Source: Streptomyces sp. MUM 203J (GTDB taxonomy: Bacteria; Actinomycetota; Actinomycetes; Streptomycetales; Streptomycetaceae). From it: a stretch of DNA of 38,213 bases. The position numbers were made by a program, and so were the translations under genes. The stretch spans positions 1-38,213 of the forward strand of contig NZ_JADWYO010000057.1 of NCBI RefSeq assembly GCF_022414595.1. Reading direction: 5' to 3'. The notes under the pieces were generated by a model. The model saw nothing but the letters and a program-made list of their open reading frames with translations. It ran no database searches and was not told the origin of the DNA. Below are positions 23,469-31,020 of this stretch, in pieces. How positions within the stretch are numbered: position 1 is the stretch's first letter; every line of letters starts with the position of its first letter.

Positions 23469-24674
23469 TCAGTTCTGGATTCGGTACTCCTCCAGCAGCC
23501 TGCGGCCGATGATCATCTTCTGGATCTCGGCCGTGCCCTCACCGATCAGCAGCATCGGCGCCTCGCGGTAGAGGCGCTCGATCTCGTACTCCTTGGAGAA
23601 GCCGTAGCCGCCGTGGATGCGGAAGGCGTCCTCCACGACCTCCTTGCAGTACTCGGAGGCGAGGTACTTCGCCATCCCAGCCTCAAGGTCGTTTCGTTCC
23701 CCGGAGTCCTTTTTGCGTGCTGCGTTCACCATCATCGCATGAGCGGCCTCGACCTTGGTAGCCATCTCCGCCAGCTTGAACTGGATCGCCTGGTGCCGGG
23801 CGATCGGCTTGCCGAAGGTGTGCCGCTGCTGCGCGTAGTCCACACCCAGCTCGAACGCACGCTGAGCGACGCCGCAGCCACGGGCCGCCACGTTGACACG
23901 GCCGACCTCGACGCCGTCCATCATCTGGTAGAAGCCGCGGCCGGTGACCCCGCCGAGCACGCGATTGGCCGGAATCCGCAGGCCGTCCATGATGAGCTCG
24001 GTGGTGTCGACGCCCTTGTAGCCCATCTTGTCGATCTTGCCGGGGATGGTCAGGCCCGGGCGGACCTCCCCGAAGCCGGGCTCCTTCTCGACGAGGAAGG
24101 TCGTCATCGACTTGTGCGGCGCCGTGCCCTCGGGGTGTCCTTCGTCACTCCGGACGAGGACGGCCACCAGAGTCGACGTGCCGCCGTTCGTCAGCCACAT
24201 CTTCTGACCGTTCAGGACGTACTCGTCGCCGTCCTTCACCGCCTTCGACGTGATGGCCGACACATCGGAGCCGAGCCCCGGCTCCGACATCGAGAACGCG
24301 CCGCGCACCTCGCCGGCCGCCATCCGCGGCAGGAACGTGTCCTTCTGCTCCTGCGTGCCGTGCTGCTTCAGCATGTACGCGACGATGAAGTGCGTGTTGA
24401 TGATCCCCGACACGGACATCCAGCCGCGGGCGATCTCCTCCACGCACAGCGCGTACGTCAGCAGCGACTCGCCCAGACCCCCGTACTCCTCGGGAATCAT
24501 CAGCCCGAAGACGCCGAGTTCCTTCAGGCCGTCGACGATCTCCTGCGGGTACTCGTCGCGGTGCTCCAGGTCCGTCGCGACCGGGATGATCTCCTTGTCC
24601 ACGAACTCCCGGACGGTGGACACGATCTCCTGCTGGACATCGGTGAGGCCGGGGGTCTGCGCGAGTCGGGCCAT
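23469..24674 (-). CDS. mcd: Acyl-CoA dehydrogenase, probable methylsuccinyl-CoA dehydrogenase
   Basis: A 401-residue FAD acyl-CoA dehydrogenase. The signatures FSMSEPGLGSDVSAI and FGKPIARHQAIQFKLAEMA are present, and the catalytic base Glu379 is in LIGEGTAEIQ, the position used by medium-chain enzymes. As last gene of ccr-meaA-mcl-mch it most likely oxidises (2S)-methylsuccinyl-CoA to mesaconyl-CoA, passing electrons to ETF. It lacks the extra N-terminal region that I recall making proteobacterial Mcd about 550 residues, so the assignment rests on context. Isobutyryl- or short branched-chain specificity is an alternative. The start ATG is two bases after the mch stop. Confidence 0.85.
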   Translation of the reverse strand: MARLAQTPGLTDVQQEIVSTVREFVDKEIIPVATDLEHRDEYPQEIVDGLKELGVFGLMIPEEYGGLGESLLTYALCVEEIARGWMSVSGIINTHFIVAYMLKQHGTQEQKDTFLPRMAAGEVRGAFSMSEPGLGSDVSAITSKAVKDGDEYVLNGQKMWLTNGGTSTLVAVLVRSDEGHPEGTAPHKSMTTFLVEKEPGFGEVRPGLTIPGKIDKMGYKGVDTTELIMDGLRIPANRVLGGVTGRGFYQMMDGVEVGRVNVAARGCGVAQRAFELGVDYAQQRHTFGKPIARHQAIQFKLAEMATKVEAAHAMMVNAARKKDSGERNDLEAGMAKYLASEYCKEVVEDAFRIHGGYGFSKEYEIERLYREAPMLLIGEGTAEIQKMIIGRRLLEEYRIQN

Positions 24675-24676
24675 GG

Positions 24677-25192
24677 TTACTTCTTCTCCTGCTGCTCGAG
24701 TTCGGGCCGGCCGGGCTGCTCGCCGCCGCGCTCCTTGATGTACGTCTCGGTGGGGACCATCACCTTGCGGCGGAACACGCACACGAGCGTGCCGTCCTGC
24801 TTGTAGCCCTTCGTCTCGACATAGACGATCCCGCGGTCGTCCTTGGACTTGGACGGCCACTTGTCGAGGACGGTCGTCTCGCCGTAGACCGTGTCGCCGT
24901 GGAAGGTCGGCGCCACGTGCTTCAGCGACTCGATCTCCAGGTTGGCGATCGCCTTGCCGGAGATGTCCGGCACCGACATGCCGAGGAGCAGGGAGTAGAT
25001 GTAGTTGCCGACGACGACGTTCCTGCCGAAGTCCGTCGTCTTCTCCGCATAGTTCGTGTCCATGTGGAGCGGGTGGTGGTTCATCGTCAGGAGACAGAAG
25101 AGGTGGTCGTCGTACTCGGTGACCGTCTTCCCGGGCCAGTGCTTGTAGACCGCCCCGACCTCGAACTCCTCGTAGGTGCGTCCGAACTGCAT
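24677..25192 (-). CDS. mch: MaoC-like hydratase, probable mesaconyl-CoA hydratase
   Basis: A 171-residue single hot-dog domain MaoC protein. In this operon it should hydrate mesaconyl-CoA to beta-methylmalyl-CoA. The hydratase-2 motif is modified: where classical R-hydratases read SGDxNPxH, this one reads LTMNHHPLHMD. Asn38 therefore stands where the catalytic Asp is expected, while His43 and Asp45 are kept. Proteobacterial Mch has about twice this length with two hot-dog domains. Here a homodimer of single domains would be needed, with both active sites from the same chain type. The C-terminal tail is charged and lysine-rich (ELEQQEKK). Gaps of five and two bases to its neighbours show a tight operon. 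Confidence 0.85.
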   Translation of the reverse strand: MQFGRTYEEFEVGAVYKHWPGKTVTEYDDHLFCLLTMNHHPLHMDTNYAEKTTDFGRNVVVGNYIYSLLLGMSVPDISGKAIANLEIESLKHVAPTFHGDTVYGETTVLDKWPSKSKDDRGIVYVETKGYKQDGTLVCVFRRKVMVPTETYIKERGGEQPGRPELEQQEKK

Positions 25193-25197
25193 CTCTC

Positions 25198-26172
25198 TCA
25201 GGCCTCCGGGGCTTCGAACTTGGACGTGCGCTGCATGCCGGCGGCCCGGCCCTTGCCCGCGATGACGAGGGCCATCTTGCGGCTGGCCTCGTCGATCATC
25301 TCGTCACCGAGCATCGCGGAGCCCTTCTTGCCACCCGCCTCGGACGTGAAGTACTCGTACGCGTCCAGGATCAGCTCGGCGTGGTCGTAGTCCTCCTGCG
25401 AGGGGGAGAAGACCTCGTTGGCGGCGTCGACCTGGCCCGGGTGCAGGACCCACTTGCCGTCGAAGCCCAGCGCGGCGGCGCGGCCGGCGACCTCGCGGAA
25501 GCCGTCCACGTTCTTGATCTGGAGGTAGGGGCCGTCGATCGCCTGGAGGTCGTTGGCGCGGGCCGCCATCAGGATCTTCATCAGGATGTAGTGGTACGCG
25601 TCCGCCGGGTAGCCGGGCGGCTGCTCGCCCACGACCAGCGACTTCATGTTGATCGAGGCCATGAAGTCGGCCGGGCCGAAGATGATCGTCTCGATGCGCG
25701 GGGACGCCTGGGCGATCGCGTTGACGTTGTTCAGGCCCTGGGCGTTCTCGATCTGCGCCTCGATGCCGATCCGGCCGGCCTCGAAGCCCATGGTCTTCTC
25801 GATCTGGGTCAGCAGCAGGTCCAGTGCGACGACCTGCTCGGCGTTCTGCACCTTCGGCAGCATGATGCAGTCGAGGTTCTGGCCCGCGCCCTCGACGACC
25901 GTGACGACGTCCCGGTAGGTCCAGTGGGTCGTCCAGTCGTTGACCCGCACGACCCGGGTCTTGCCGGTCCAGTCGCCCTCGTTGAGGAACTTCACGATGG
26001 TGTGCCGCGCCTCGGGCTTGGCGAGCGGCGCGCAGGCGTCCTCCAGGTCCAGGAACACCTGGTCGGCCGGCAGGCCCTGGGCCTTCTCCAGGAACCGCGG
26101 GTTGGAGCCGGGCACCGCCAGGCAGGACCGCCGTGGGCGGAGACGGTTCACCGGGGTCGTGGTCTCGGTCAT
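25198..26172 (-). CDS. mcl: HpcH/HpaI-family lyase, L-malyl-CoA/beta-methylmalyl-CoA lyase
   Basis: A 324-residue CitE-like/HpcH aldolase fold protein of normal Mcl1 length. RRSCLAVPGSNPRFLEKA binds CoA, VFLDLEDACAP and IEAQIENAQGL provide acidic metal ligands, and IFGPADFMASI carries the following Asp. It splits beta-methylmalyl-CoA into glyoxylate and propionyl-CoA. In Rhodobacter the same enzyme also makes or cleaves malyl-CoA (glyoxylate + acetyl-CoA). No thioesterase partner is encoded here. Its ATG overlaps the stop of meaA by four bases (26169-26172). It is preceded by the mutase and followed by the hydratase, giving three non-consecutive steps in a row in the operon. Confidence 0.92.
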   Translation of the reverse strand: MTETTTPVNRLRPRRSCLAVPGSNPRFLEKAQGLPADQVFLDLEDACAPLAKPEARHTIVKFLNEGDWTGKTRVVRVNDWTTHWTYRDVVTVVEGAGQNLDCIMLPKVQNAEQVVALDLLLTQIEKTMGFEAGRIGIEAQIENAQGLNNVNAIAQASPRIETIIFGPADFMASINMKSLVVGEQPPGYPADAYHYILMKILMAARANDLQAIDGPYLQIKNVDGFREVAGRAAALGFDGKWVLHPGQVDAANEVFSPSQEDYDHAELILDAYEYFTSEAGGKKGSAMLGDEMIDEASRKMALVIAGKGRAAGMQRTSKFEAPEA

Positions 26173-28190
26173 GCGGGGACCTCCGTGCTTTCGAGAGGGT
26201 TGAGCTTGTTGGCGTTGCGGATCTCGTCGACGATACGGCCGATGATCTCCGTGATTCCGAAGTCCTTCGGAGTGAAGACGGCGGCCACACCCGCACGCCT
26301 CAGTTCTGCGGCGTCGGCGTTCGGGATGATCCCGCCGACGATCACCGGGATGTCGGCGGCCCCGGCCTCCCGCAGCCGGTCCAGCACGTCCGGCACCAGC
26401 TCGGCATGCGACCCGGACAGGATGGACAGACCCACACAGTGGACATCCTCCGCGAGCGCGGCGTCCACGATCTGCTCGGGGGTCAGCCGGATGCCCTGGT
26501 AGACCACCTCGAACCCGGCGTCACGGGCCCGTACGGCGATCTGCTCGGCACCGTTCGAGTGCCCGTCCAGACCCGGCTTGCCCACCAGCAGCCGCAGTCG
26601 TCCCGCGCCCAGCTCGGCGGCCGTCCGGGTGACCTTGTCCCGGACGACCGCCAGCGGGGTGCCCTCCTCGGCCGCGACCGCGACCGGGGCGGACGAGACG
26701 CCCGTGGGCGCGCGGAACTCACCGAACACGTCCCGCAGCGCCCACGCCCACTCCCCGGTGGTCACCCCCGCACGGGCGCACTCCAGGGTCGCGGCGAACA
26801 GGTTCCCGTCCCCGGCGGCCGTCGCCTTGAGGGCGGCGAGGGCCTCCTGGGCACGGGCTTCGTCCCGGTCGTCCCGCCACGCGTCCAGCGCGGCGACGAC
26901 CCGGGCCTCGTTCGCCGGGTCCACGGTCTGGATCGCCGTGTCCAGATCCGCGGTCAGCGGGTTGGGTTCGGTGGACTCGAAGCAGTTCACACCGACGATC
27001 TTCTCCTCGCCGGCCTCGATCCGGGCGCGCCGCTCCGCGTGCGACGACACCAGCTGCGACTTCAGGTAGCCGGACTCGACGGCCGCCATCGCGCCGCCCA
27101 TCTCCTGGATCCGCCCGATCTCCGCCAGGCACTCCTCGACGAGGGCGTCCACCTTGGCCTCGATCACATGCGAGCCCGCGAAGATGTCGTCGTACTCCAG
27201 CAGGTCGCTCTCGTGCGCCAGCACCTGCTGGATCCGCAGCGACCACTGCTGGTCCCACGGCCGCGGCAGGCCCAGGGCCTCGTTCCACGCCGGGAGCTGC
27301 ACTGCACGGGCCCGCGCGTCCTTCGACAGCGTCACGGCCAGCATCTCCAGCACGATCCGCTGGACGTTGTTCTCCGGCTGCGCCTCGGTCAGGCCCAGCG
27401 AGTTGACCTGGACGCCGTAGCGGAACCGCCGCTGCTTGGGGTTCTCGATCCCGTACCGCTCCCGCGTGACCTTGTCCCAGATGCGGCCGAAGGCGCGCAT
27501 CTTGCACATCTCCTCGACGAACCGGACGCCCGCGTTCACGAAGAACGAGATCCGGGCCACCACATCGCCCCTGCGGTCCTCCGGCACCTGCCCGGAGGCG
27601 AACACCGCGTCCAGGACCGCGATGGCCGTGGACATCGCGTAGGAGATCTCCTGGACCGGAGTCGCCCCCGCCTCCTGGAGGTGGTAGCTGCAGATGTTGA
27701 TCGGGTTCCACTTGGGGATGTGGTTCACCGTGTAGGTGATCATGTCGGTGGTGAGCCGAAGGGACGGACCCGGCGGGAAGACGTGCGTCCCGCGCGACAG
27801 GTACTCCTTGACGATGTCGTTCTGGGTCGTCCCCTGGAGCCTGGCGATGTCCGCGCCCTGCTCCTCGGCCACCACCTGGTAGAGCGCCAGCAGCCACATG
27901 GCGGTGGCGTTGATGGTCATGGACGTGTTCATCTGCTCCAGGGGGATGTCCTGGAACAGCCGCCGCATGTCACCCAGGTGGGAGACCGGCACGCCGACCC
28001 TGCCGACCTCGCCGCGGGCGAGGATGTGGTCCGGGTCGTAGCCGGTCTGCGTGGGCAGGTCGAACGCGACCGAGAGACCCGTCTGCCCCTTGGCGAGGTT
28101 CCGCCGGTACAGCTCGTTGGACGCCTCGGCCGTGGAGTGGCCGGCGTACGTCCGCATGAGCCACGGCCGGTCCTTCTGACGCTCTGTCAT
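26169..28190 (-). CDS. meaA: Ethylmalonyl-CoA mutase, MeaA (B12-dependent)
   Basis: A 673-residue adenosylcobalamin mutase with both domains in one chain: the TIM-barrel acyl-CoA domain (start WLMRTYAGHSTAEASNELY, then GLSVAFDLPTQTGYDPD) and the B12-binding domain. In the latter His544 of PGLDGHSNGAEQ is the lower cobalt ligand, followed by LSILSGSHAEL and VGGIIP. The sequence follows the MeaA/Ecm type rather than methylmalonyl-CoA mutase, and the neighbours fit. It converts (2R)-ethylmalonyl-CoA to (2S)-methylsuccinyl-CoA. No cobalamin riboswitch motif was seen in the operon leader. It follows ccr by 34 bases. The ethylmalonyl-CoA epimerase and the G-protein chaperone MeaB are not in the window. 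Confidence 0.95.
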   Translation of the reverse strand: MTERQKDRPWLMRTYAGHSTAEASNELYRRNLAKGQTGLSVAFDLPTQTGYDPDHILARGEVGRVGVPVSHLGDMRRLFQDIPLEQMNTSMTINATAMWLLALYQVVAEEQGADIARLQGTTQNDIVKEYLSRGTHVFPPGPSLRLTTDMITYTVNHIPKWNPINICSYHLQEAGATPVQEISYAMSTAIAVLDAVFASGQVPEDRRGDVVARISFFVNAGVRFVEEMCKMRAFGRIWDKVTRERYGIENPKQRRFRYGVQVNSLGLTEAQPENNVQRIVLEMLAVTLSKDARARAVQLPAWNEALGLPRPWDQQWSLRIQQVLAHESDLLEYDDIFAGSHVIEAKVDALVEECLAEIGRIQEMGGAMAAVESGYLKSQLVSSHAERRARIEAGEEKIVGVNCFESTEPNPLTADLDTAIQTVDPANEARVVAALDAWRDDRDEARAQEALAALKATAAGDGNLFAATLECARAGVTTGEWAWALRDVFGEFRAPTGVSSAPVAVAAEEGTPLAVVRDKVTRTAAELGAGRLRLLVGKPGLDGHSNGAEQIAVRARDAGFEVVYQGIRLTPEQIVDAALAEDVHCVGLSILSGSHAELVPDVLDRLREAGAADIPVIVGGIIPNADAAELRRAGVAAVFTPKDFGITEIIGRIVDEIRNANKLNPLESTEVPA

Positions 28191-28224
28191 GACTTTGGCT
28201 GCGCCTCTCAGATCCTCGGCCGGC

Positions 28225-29562
28225 TCAGATGTCGCGGAAGCGGTTGATGGCGTCGATGTGCCGGGCGCGCATCTCCGGGTTGCTCACACCCTGGCCCTCC
28301 TCGGGGGCGAGGCACAGGACGCCGACCTTGCCCTGGTGGAGGTTGCGGTGCACGTCGTACGCCGCCTGCCCGGTCTCCTCCAGGGTGTACGTCTTCGACA
28401 GCGTTGGGTGGATCTTGCCCTTGGCGATCAGCCGGTTGGCCTCCCAGGCCTCGCGGTAGTTGGCGAAGTGCGAGCCGATGATGCGCTTCAGCGACATCCA
28501 CAGGTAGCGGTTGTCGTACTGGTGCATGTAGCCGGAGGTGGAGGCGCAGGTGACGATCGTGCCGCCCTTGCGGGTGACGTACACCGAGGCGCCGAAGGTC
28601 TCCTTGCCGGGGTGCTCGAAGACGATGTCCACGTCCTCGCCGCCGGTGAGTTCACGGATGCGCTTGCCGAACCGCTTCCACTCGCGCGGGTCCTGGGTGT
28701 TCTCGTCCTTCCAGAACCGGTAGCCCTCGGCGCTGCGGTCGATGATCGCCTCGGCGCCCATCCTCCGGCAGATCTCCGCCTTCTGCTCGCTGGAGACGAC
28801 ACAGATCGGGTTGGCGCCGCCCGCCAGCGCGAACTGTGTGGCGTACGAACCGAGGCCGCCGCTGGCGCCCCAGATCAGGACGTTGTCGCCCTGCTTCATC
28901 CCGGCTCCGTTGCCGGAGACCAGCTGCCGGTAGGCGGTGGAGTTCACCAGGCCGGGCGCCGCCGCCTCCTCCCAGCTGAGATGGCCGGGCTTGGGCATGA
29001 GCTGGTTCGACTTGACCAGGGCGATCTCCGCGAGGCCGCCGAAGTTGGTCTCGAAGCCCCAGATCCGCTGCTCCGGGTCGAGCATCGTGTCGTTGTGGCC
29101 GTCGGAGGACTCCAGCTCGACGGAGAGGCAGTGAGCGACGACCTCGTCGCCGGGCTGCCAGGCGTTGACGCCCGGTCCGGTGCGCAGGACGACCCCCGCC
29201 AGGTCGGAGCCGATGATGTGGTACGGCAGGTCGTGGCGCTTGGCGAGCTCGGAGGTCCTGCCGTAGCGCTCCAGGAACCCGAAGGTCGAGAGCGGCTCGA
29301 AGATCGAGGTCCAGACGCTGTTGTAGTTGACCGAGCTGGCCATGACGGCGACGAGCGCCTCGCCCGGGCCGAGCTCCGGCAGCGGCACCCGGTCGAGGTG
29401 GAGGGACTTGCGGGGGTCCTTCTCGCGGGTGGTGAGACCGGCGAACATCTCGGTCTCGTCCTTGTGCACGGTGACCGCGCGGTAGGACTCGGGCAGGGGC
29501 AGGTTGGCGAAGTCGGCGGACGTGGAGTCCGGCGACTGGATCGCGTCCAGGATTTCCTTCAC
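28225..29562 (-). CDS. ccr: Crotonyl-CoA carboxylase/reductase
   Basis: A 445-residue medium-chain dehydrogenase/reductase that reduces crotonyl-CoA with NADPH while fixing CO2, giving (2S)-ethylmalonyl-CoA. The product feeds the ethylmalonyl-CoA pathway and supplies ethylmalonyl extender units. The nucleotide site is WGASGGLGSYA. With the GTG start at 29562, residues fall exactly on the CO2-pocket positions described for Kitasatospora setae Ccr: Asn81, Phe170-Glu171 (GFET) and His365 (IGSHFANY). This strongly supports the start, which also has GGAGG (29574-29570) seven bases upstream. A longer in-frame start at 29679 would include the leader. First gene of the ccr-meaA-mcl-mch-mcd operon. 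Confidence 0.96.
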   Translation of the reverse strand: MKEILDAIQSPDSTSADFANLPLPESYRAVTVHKDETEMFAGLTTREKDPRKSLHLDRVPLPELGPGEALVAVMASSVNYNSVWTSIFEPLSTFGFLERYGRTSELAKRHDLPYHIIGSDLAGVVLRTGPGVNAWQPGDEVVAHCLSVELESSDGHNDTMLDPEQRIWGFETNFGGLAEIALVKSNQLMPKPGHLSWEEAAAPGLVNSTAYRQLVSGNGAGMKQGDNVLIWGASGGLGSYATQFALAGGANPICVVSSEQKAEICRRMGAEAIIDRSAEGYRFWKDENTQDPREWKRFGKRIRELTGGEDVDIVFEHPGKETFGASVYVTRKGGTIVTCASTSGYMHQYDNRYLWMSLKRIIGSHFANYREAWEANRLIAKGKIHPTLSKTYTLEETGQAAYDVHRNLHQGKVGVLCLAPEEGQGVSNPEMRARHIDAINRFRDI

Positions 29563-29570
29563 GGTGGTGC

Positions 29571-29603
29571 CTCCGGCGAGGAGCAAGCGTCTGAGGAGAC
29601 GCT
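29571..29603 (-). promoter_or_regulatory. Hairpins in the ccr leader around the ribosome site
   Basis: AGCGTCT/AGACGCT (29586-29592 / 29597-29603) form a perfect 7-bp stem with a 4-base loop. Just after it in the mRNA CTCC and GGAG (29580-29583 / 29571-29574) can pair around a 5-base loop, so part of the GGAGG ribosome site may be sequestered. The leader is about 266 bases long if the promoter at 29835-29863 is correct. Translational control is inference. Confidence 0.35.
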
Positions 29604-29834
29604 GAGGGAACGTCGGGGTGCTGCTGTGGAGGTGTGCCGTCGGTTCGGCCGGGTGGTGCATGGGCGGCTCGAGCCCCACTGCGCTCGGCCTCTGCTTGTG
29701 GCAGAGGAGTCGTGGGCGGCGAAGCGGTGCGCGGAAGTGCCTGTGACGCAGGCGTCCGGGCGCGCAGCCGGGACGGGCTGCGGGGACAGCCGGCGTACGG
29801 AGGTGCTCTGCACGCCGGCCGCCCGGACAACATC

Positions 29835-29863
29835 AACGTATGGCACGCCGTGCCAGGCCGCAA
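29835..29863 (-). promoter_or_regulatory. Promoter of the ccr operon
   Basis: On the minus strand TTGCGG (29863-29858) and TACGTT (29840-29835) are exactly 17 bases apart. Transcription should start near 29828. The intervening 17 bases contain the palindrome described separately. It would drive the whole ccr-meaA-mcl-mch-mcd unit. Confidence 0.6.
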
Positions 29864-29877
29864 GACACTGCGTGCCA
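29841..29877. promoter_or_regulatory. Paired operators at the ccr promoter
   Basis: TGGCACGCCGTGCCA (29841-29855) is a perfect palindrome of two 7-base arms around one base, filling the -35/-10 spacer. A second copy, AGACACTGCGTGCCA (29863-29877), matches at 11 of 15 positions, conserves the right arm, and has its centre 22 bp away, about two helical turns. A dimeric repressor would bind both on the same face of the DNA. The TetR gene at 30012-30836 is the nearest candidate regulator. No match to this motif was seen upstream of that TetR gene. Confidence 0.65.
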
Positions 29878-29948
29878 ATAATTTCTCTCAGATGCGAAAG
29901 GGGTGCGCTCGGATGAGCGATGATCGATCAGTGCACGTCAGAAACGTG

Positions 29949-29988
29949 ACGGCGGCCACTACCCGCGAGTAGGGGTAGTGGCCGCCGT
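29949..29988. terminator. 16-bp stem terminator after the tetR gene
   Basis: ACGGCGGCCACTACCC (29949-29964) pairs perfectly with GGGTAGTGGCCGCCGT (29973-29988), with an 8-base loop. It lies 23 bases downstream of the TetR stop on the minus strand and isolates the regulator from the ccr promoter. The loop region also contains TACCCGCGAGT, an operator-like sequence shared with the hbd upstream region. Confidence 0.75.
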
Positions 29989-30011
29989 GAAAGGGCCATG
30001 CGGAGAACGTG

Positions 30012-30836
30012 TCAGGCGTGGTGTTCCTTGAGGGCTCGCTCGATGGTCCGCATGACCTCCTCCAGCGGGGCGTCCGCGCGGGCGACCGCCACGACCACGT
30101 CACCAGTCGCAGCGGTCTCCGCGGTCGCCGCCGGGGACGGGACCCTCGGGCCCGCGAGCCGGCCGGCACCGATACCGGTGCCGAAGGTCTTGCGTACGAT
30201 CGCGAACGCGTGGTCCAGCTGGGACTCGACATCGCCCTTGCCGCCCGCCCTCAGCCAGCGGCGCAGCACGTGGTTGTGTGCGGTGACCACCGCTGAAGCG
30301 GCCACCTCGGCCAGCAGCGGGTCGTCGTTGCCGTCGTGATGGTCGCGTTCGTCGAAGTGGCTCAGCAGATAGCGGGTGAACAGCCGCTCGTACCGGGCCA
30401 CCGAGGCGATCTCACGCTCCCGGAGAGTGGGCACCTCGCGGGTGAGCCGGTAGCGTGCGACGGACACGGCCGGAGAGGCCGCGTACATCTTCATGACCTC
30501 CTTGATGCCCCGGCACACCGTGTCGAGCGGGTGCTCGTGCGCCGGTGCCGCGTTGAGCACGGCCTCGGCCCGCATCAGGGTGTCGTCGTGGTCGGGGAAG
30601 ATCGCCTCTTCCTTGGAGCGGAAGTGGCGGAAGAAGGTCCGGCGGGCGACGCCCGCGGCGGCGGCGATCTCGTCGACCGTGGTCGCCTCGTAGCCCTTTG
30701 TGGCGAACAGTTCCATGGCCGCCGCGGCCAGTTCGCGGCGCATCTTCAGGCGCTGGGCGGCGGCACGGCTGCCCGCGGCGGTCTCCGGGGCGTCGGACGC
30801 GGCGGTGGCACGGGATGACTTCGCGGGCTGGGACAT
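30012..30836 (-). CDS. TetR-family regulator beside the ethylmalonyl-CoA operon
   Basis: A 274-residue TetR/AcrR protein. After a flexible Ala/Ser-rich arm (about 28 residues) the DNA-binding domain is LKMRRELAAAAMELFATKGY, then TTVDEIAAAAGVARRTFFRHF with RSKEEAIF. The effector domain runs to about residue 215 and is followed by an Ala-rich tail. It is longer than the usual 190-220 residues because of both tails. Placed between ccr and the 3-hydroxyacyl-CoA dehydrogenase gene and transcribed in the same direction, it is the obvious candidate to control acetate or fatty-acid assimilation; an acyl-CoA ligand is a guess. Leaderless: TACGTT ends six bases before ATG 30836. Confidence 0.87.
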   Translation of the reverse strand: MSQPAKSSRATAASDAPETAAGSRAAAQRLKMRRELAAAAMELFATKGYEATTVDEIAAAAGVARRTFFRHFRSKEEAIFPDHDDTLMRAEAVLNAAPAHEHPLDTVCRGIKEVMKMYAASPAVSVARYRLTREVPTLREREIASVARYERLFTRYLLSHFDERDHHDGNDDPLLAEVAASAVVTAHNHVLRRWLRAGGKGDVESQLDHAFAIVRKTFGTGIGAGRLAGPRVPSPAATAETAATGDVVVAVARADAPLEEVMRTIERALKEHHA

Positions 30837-30842
30837 GCCCCG

Positions 30843-30848
30843 AACGTA
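30843..30848 (-). promoter_or_regulatory. -10 hexamer for leaderless tetR mRNA
   Basis: TACGTT on the minus strand, the same hexamer as at the ccr and hydantoinase promoters, ends six bases before ATG 30836. No ribosome site is present. Confidence 0.45.
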
Positions 30849-30944
30849 CTGCATCCGGTCGGAGGGCCGCGCCGGAGGGGGAGAGCCGCCCGAGGGTTCG
30901 AGCAGCCCGCCCCACTCCCTGTGGCCCGGTCCGGTGCCGGGCGC

Positions 30945-30992
30945 ACCGCGGTCCTCCGGGGGGTGATCCGCGTGCCCCCGGAGGACCGCGGT
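30945..30992. terminator. 18-bp stem terminator after the dehydrogenase gene
   Basis: ACCGCGGTCCTCCGGGGG (30945-30962) pairs perfectly with 30975-30992 (CCCCCGGAGGACCGCGGT), with a 12-base loop. It lies 28 bases past the stop of the gene ending at 31021 on the minus strand, so it ends that transcript before the TetR promoter. Confidence 0.8.
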
Positions 30993-31020
30993 CGCCGGGG
31001 CCGAGGCCTCGGGCGCGGGC

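Noticed and set aside
29563..29834. Cobalamin riboswitch in the leader of the B12-enzyme operon
   Set aside because: The leader is long enough, but I could not find the conserved B12-box sequence.
29634..29972. 112-codon plus-strand frame in the ccr leader and promoter
   Set aside because: No ribosome site or domain; it runs through the predicted ccr promoter, operators and terminator hairpin.
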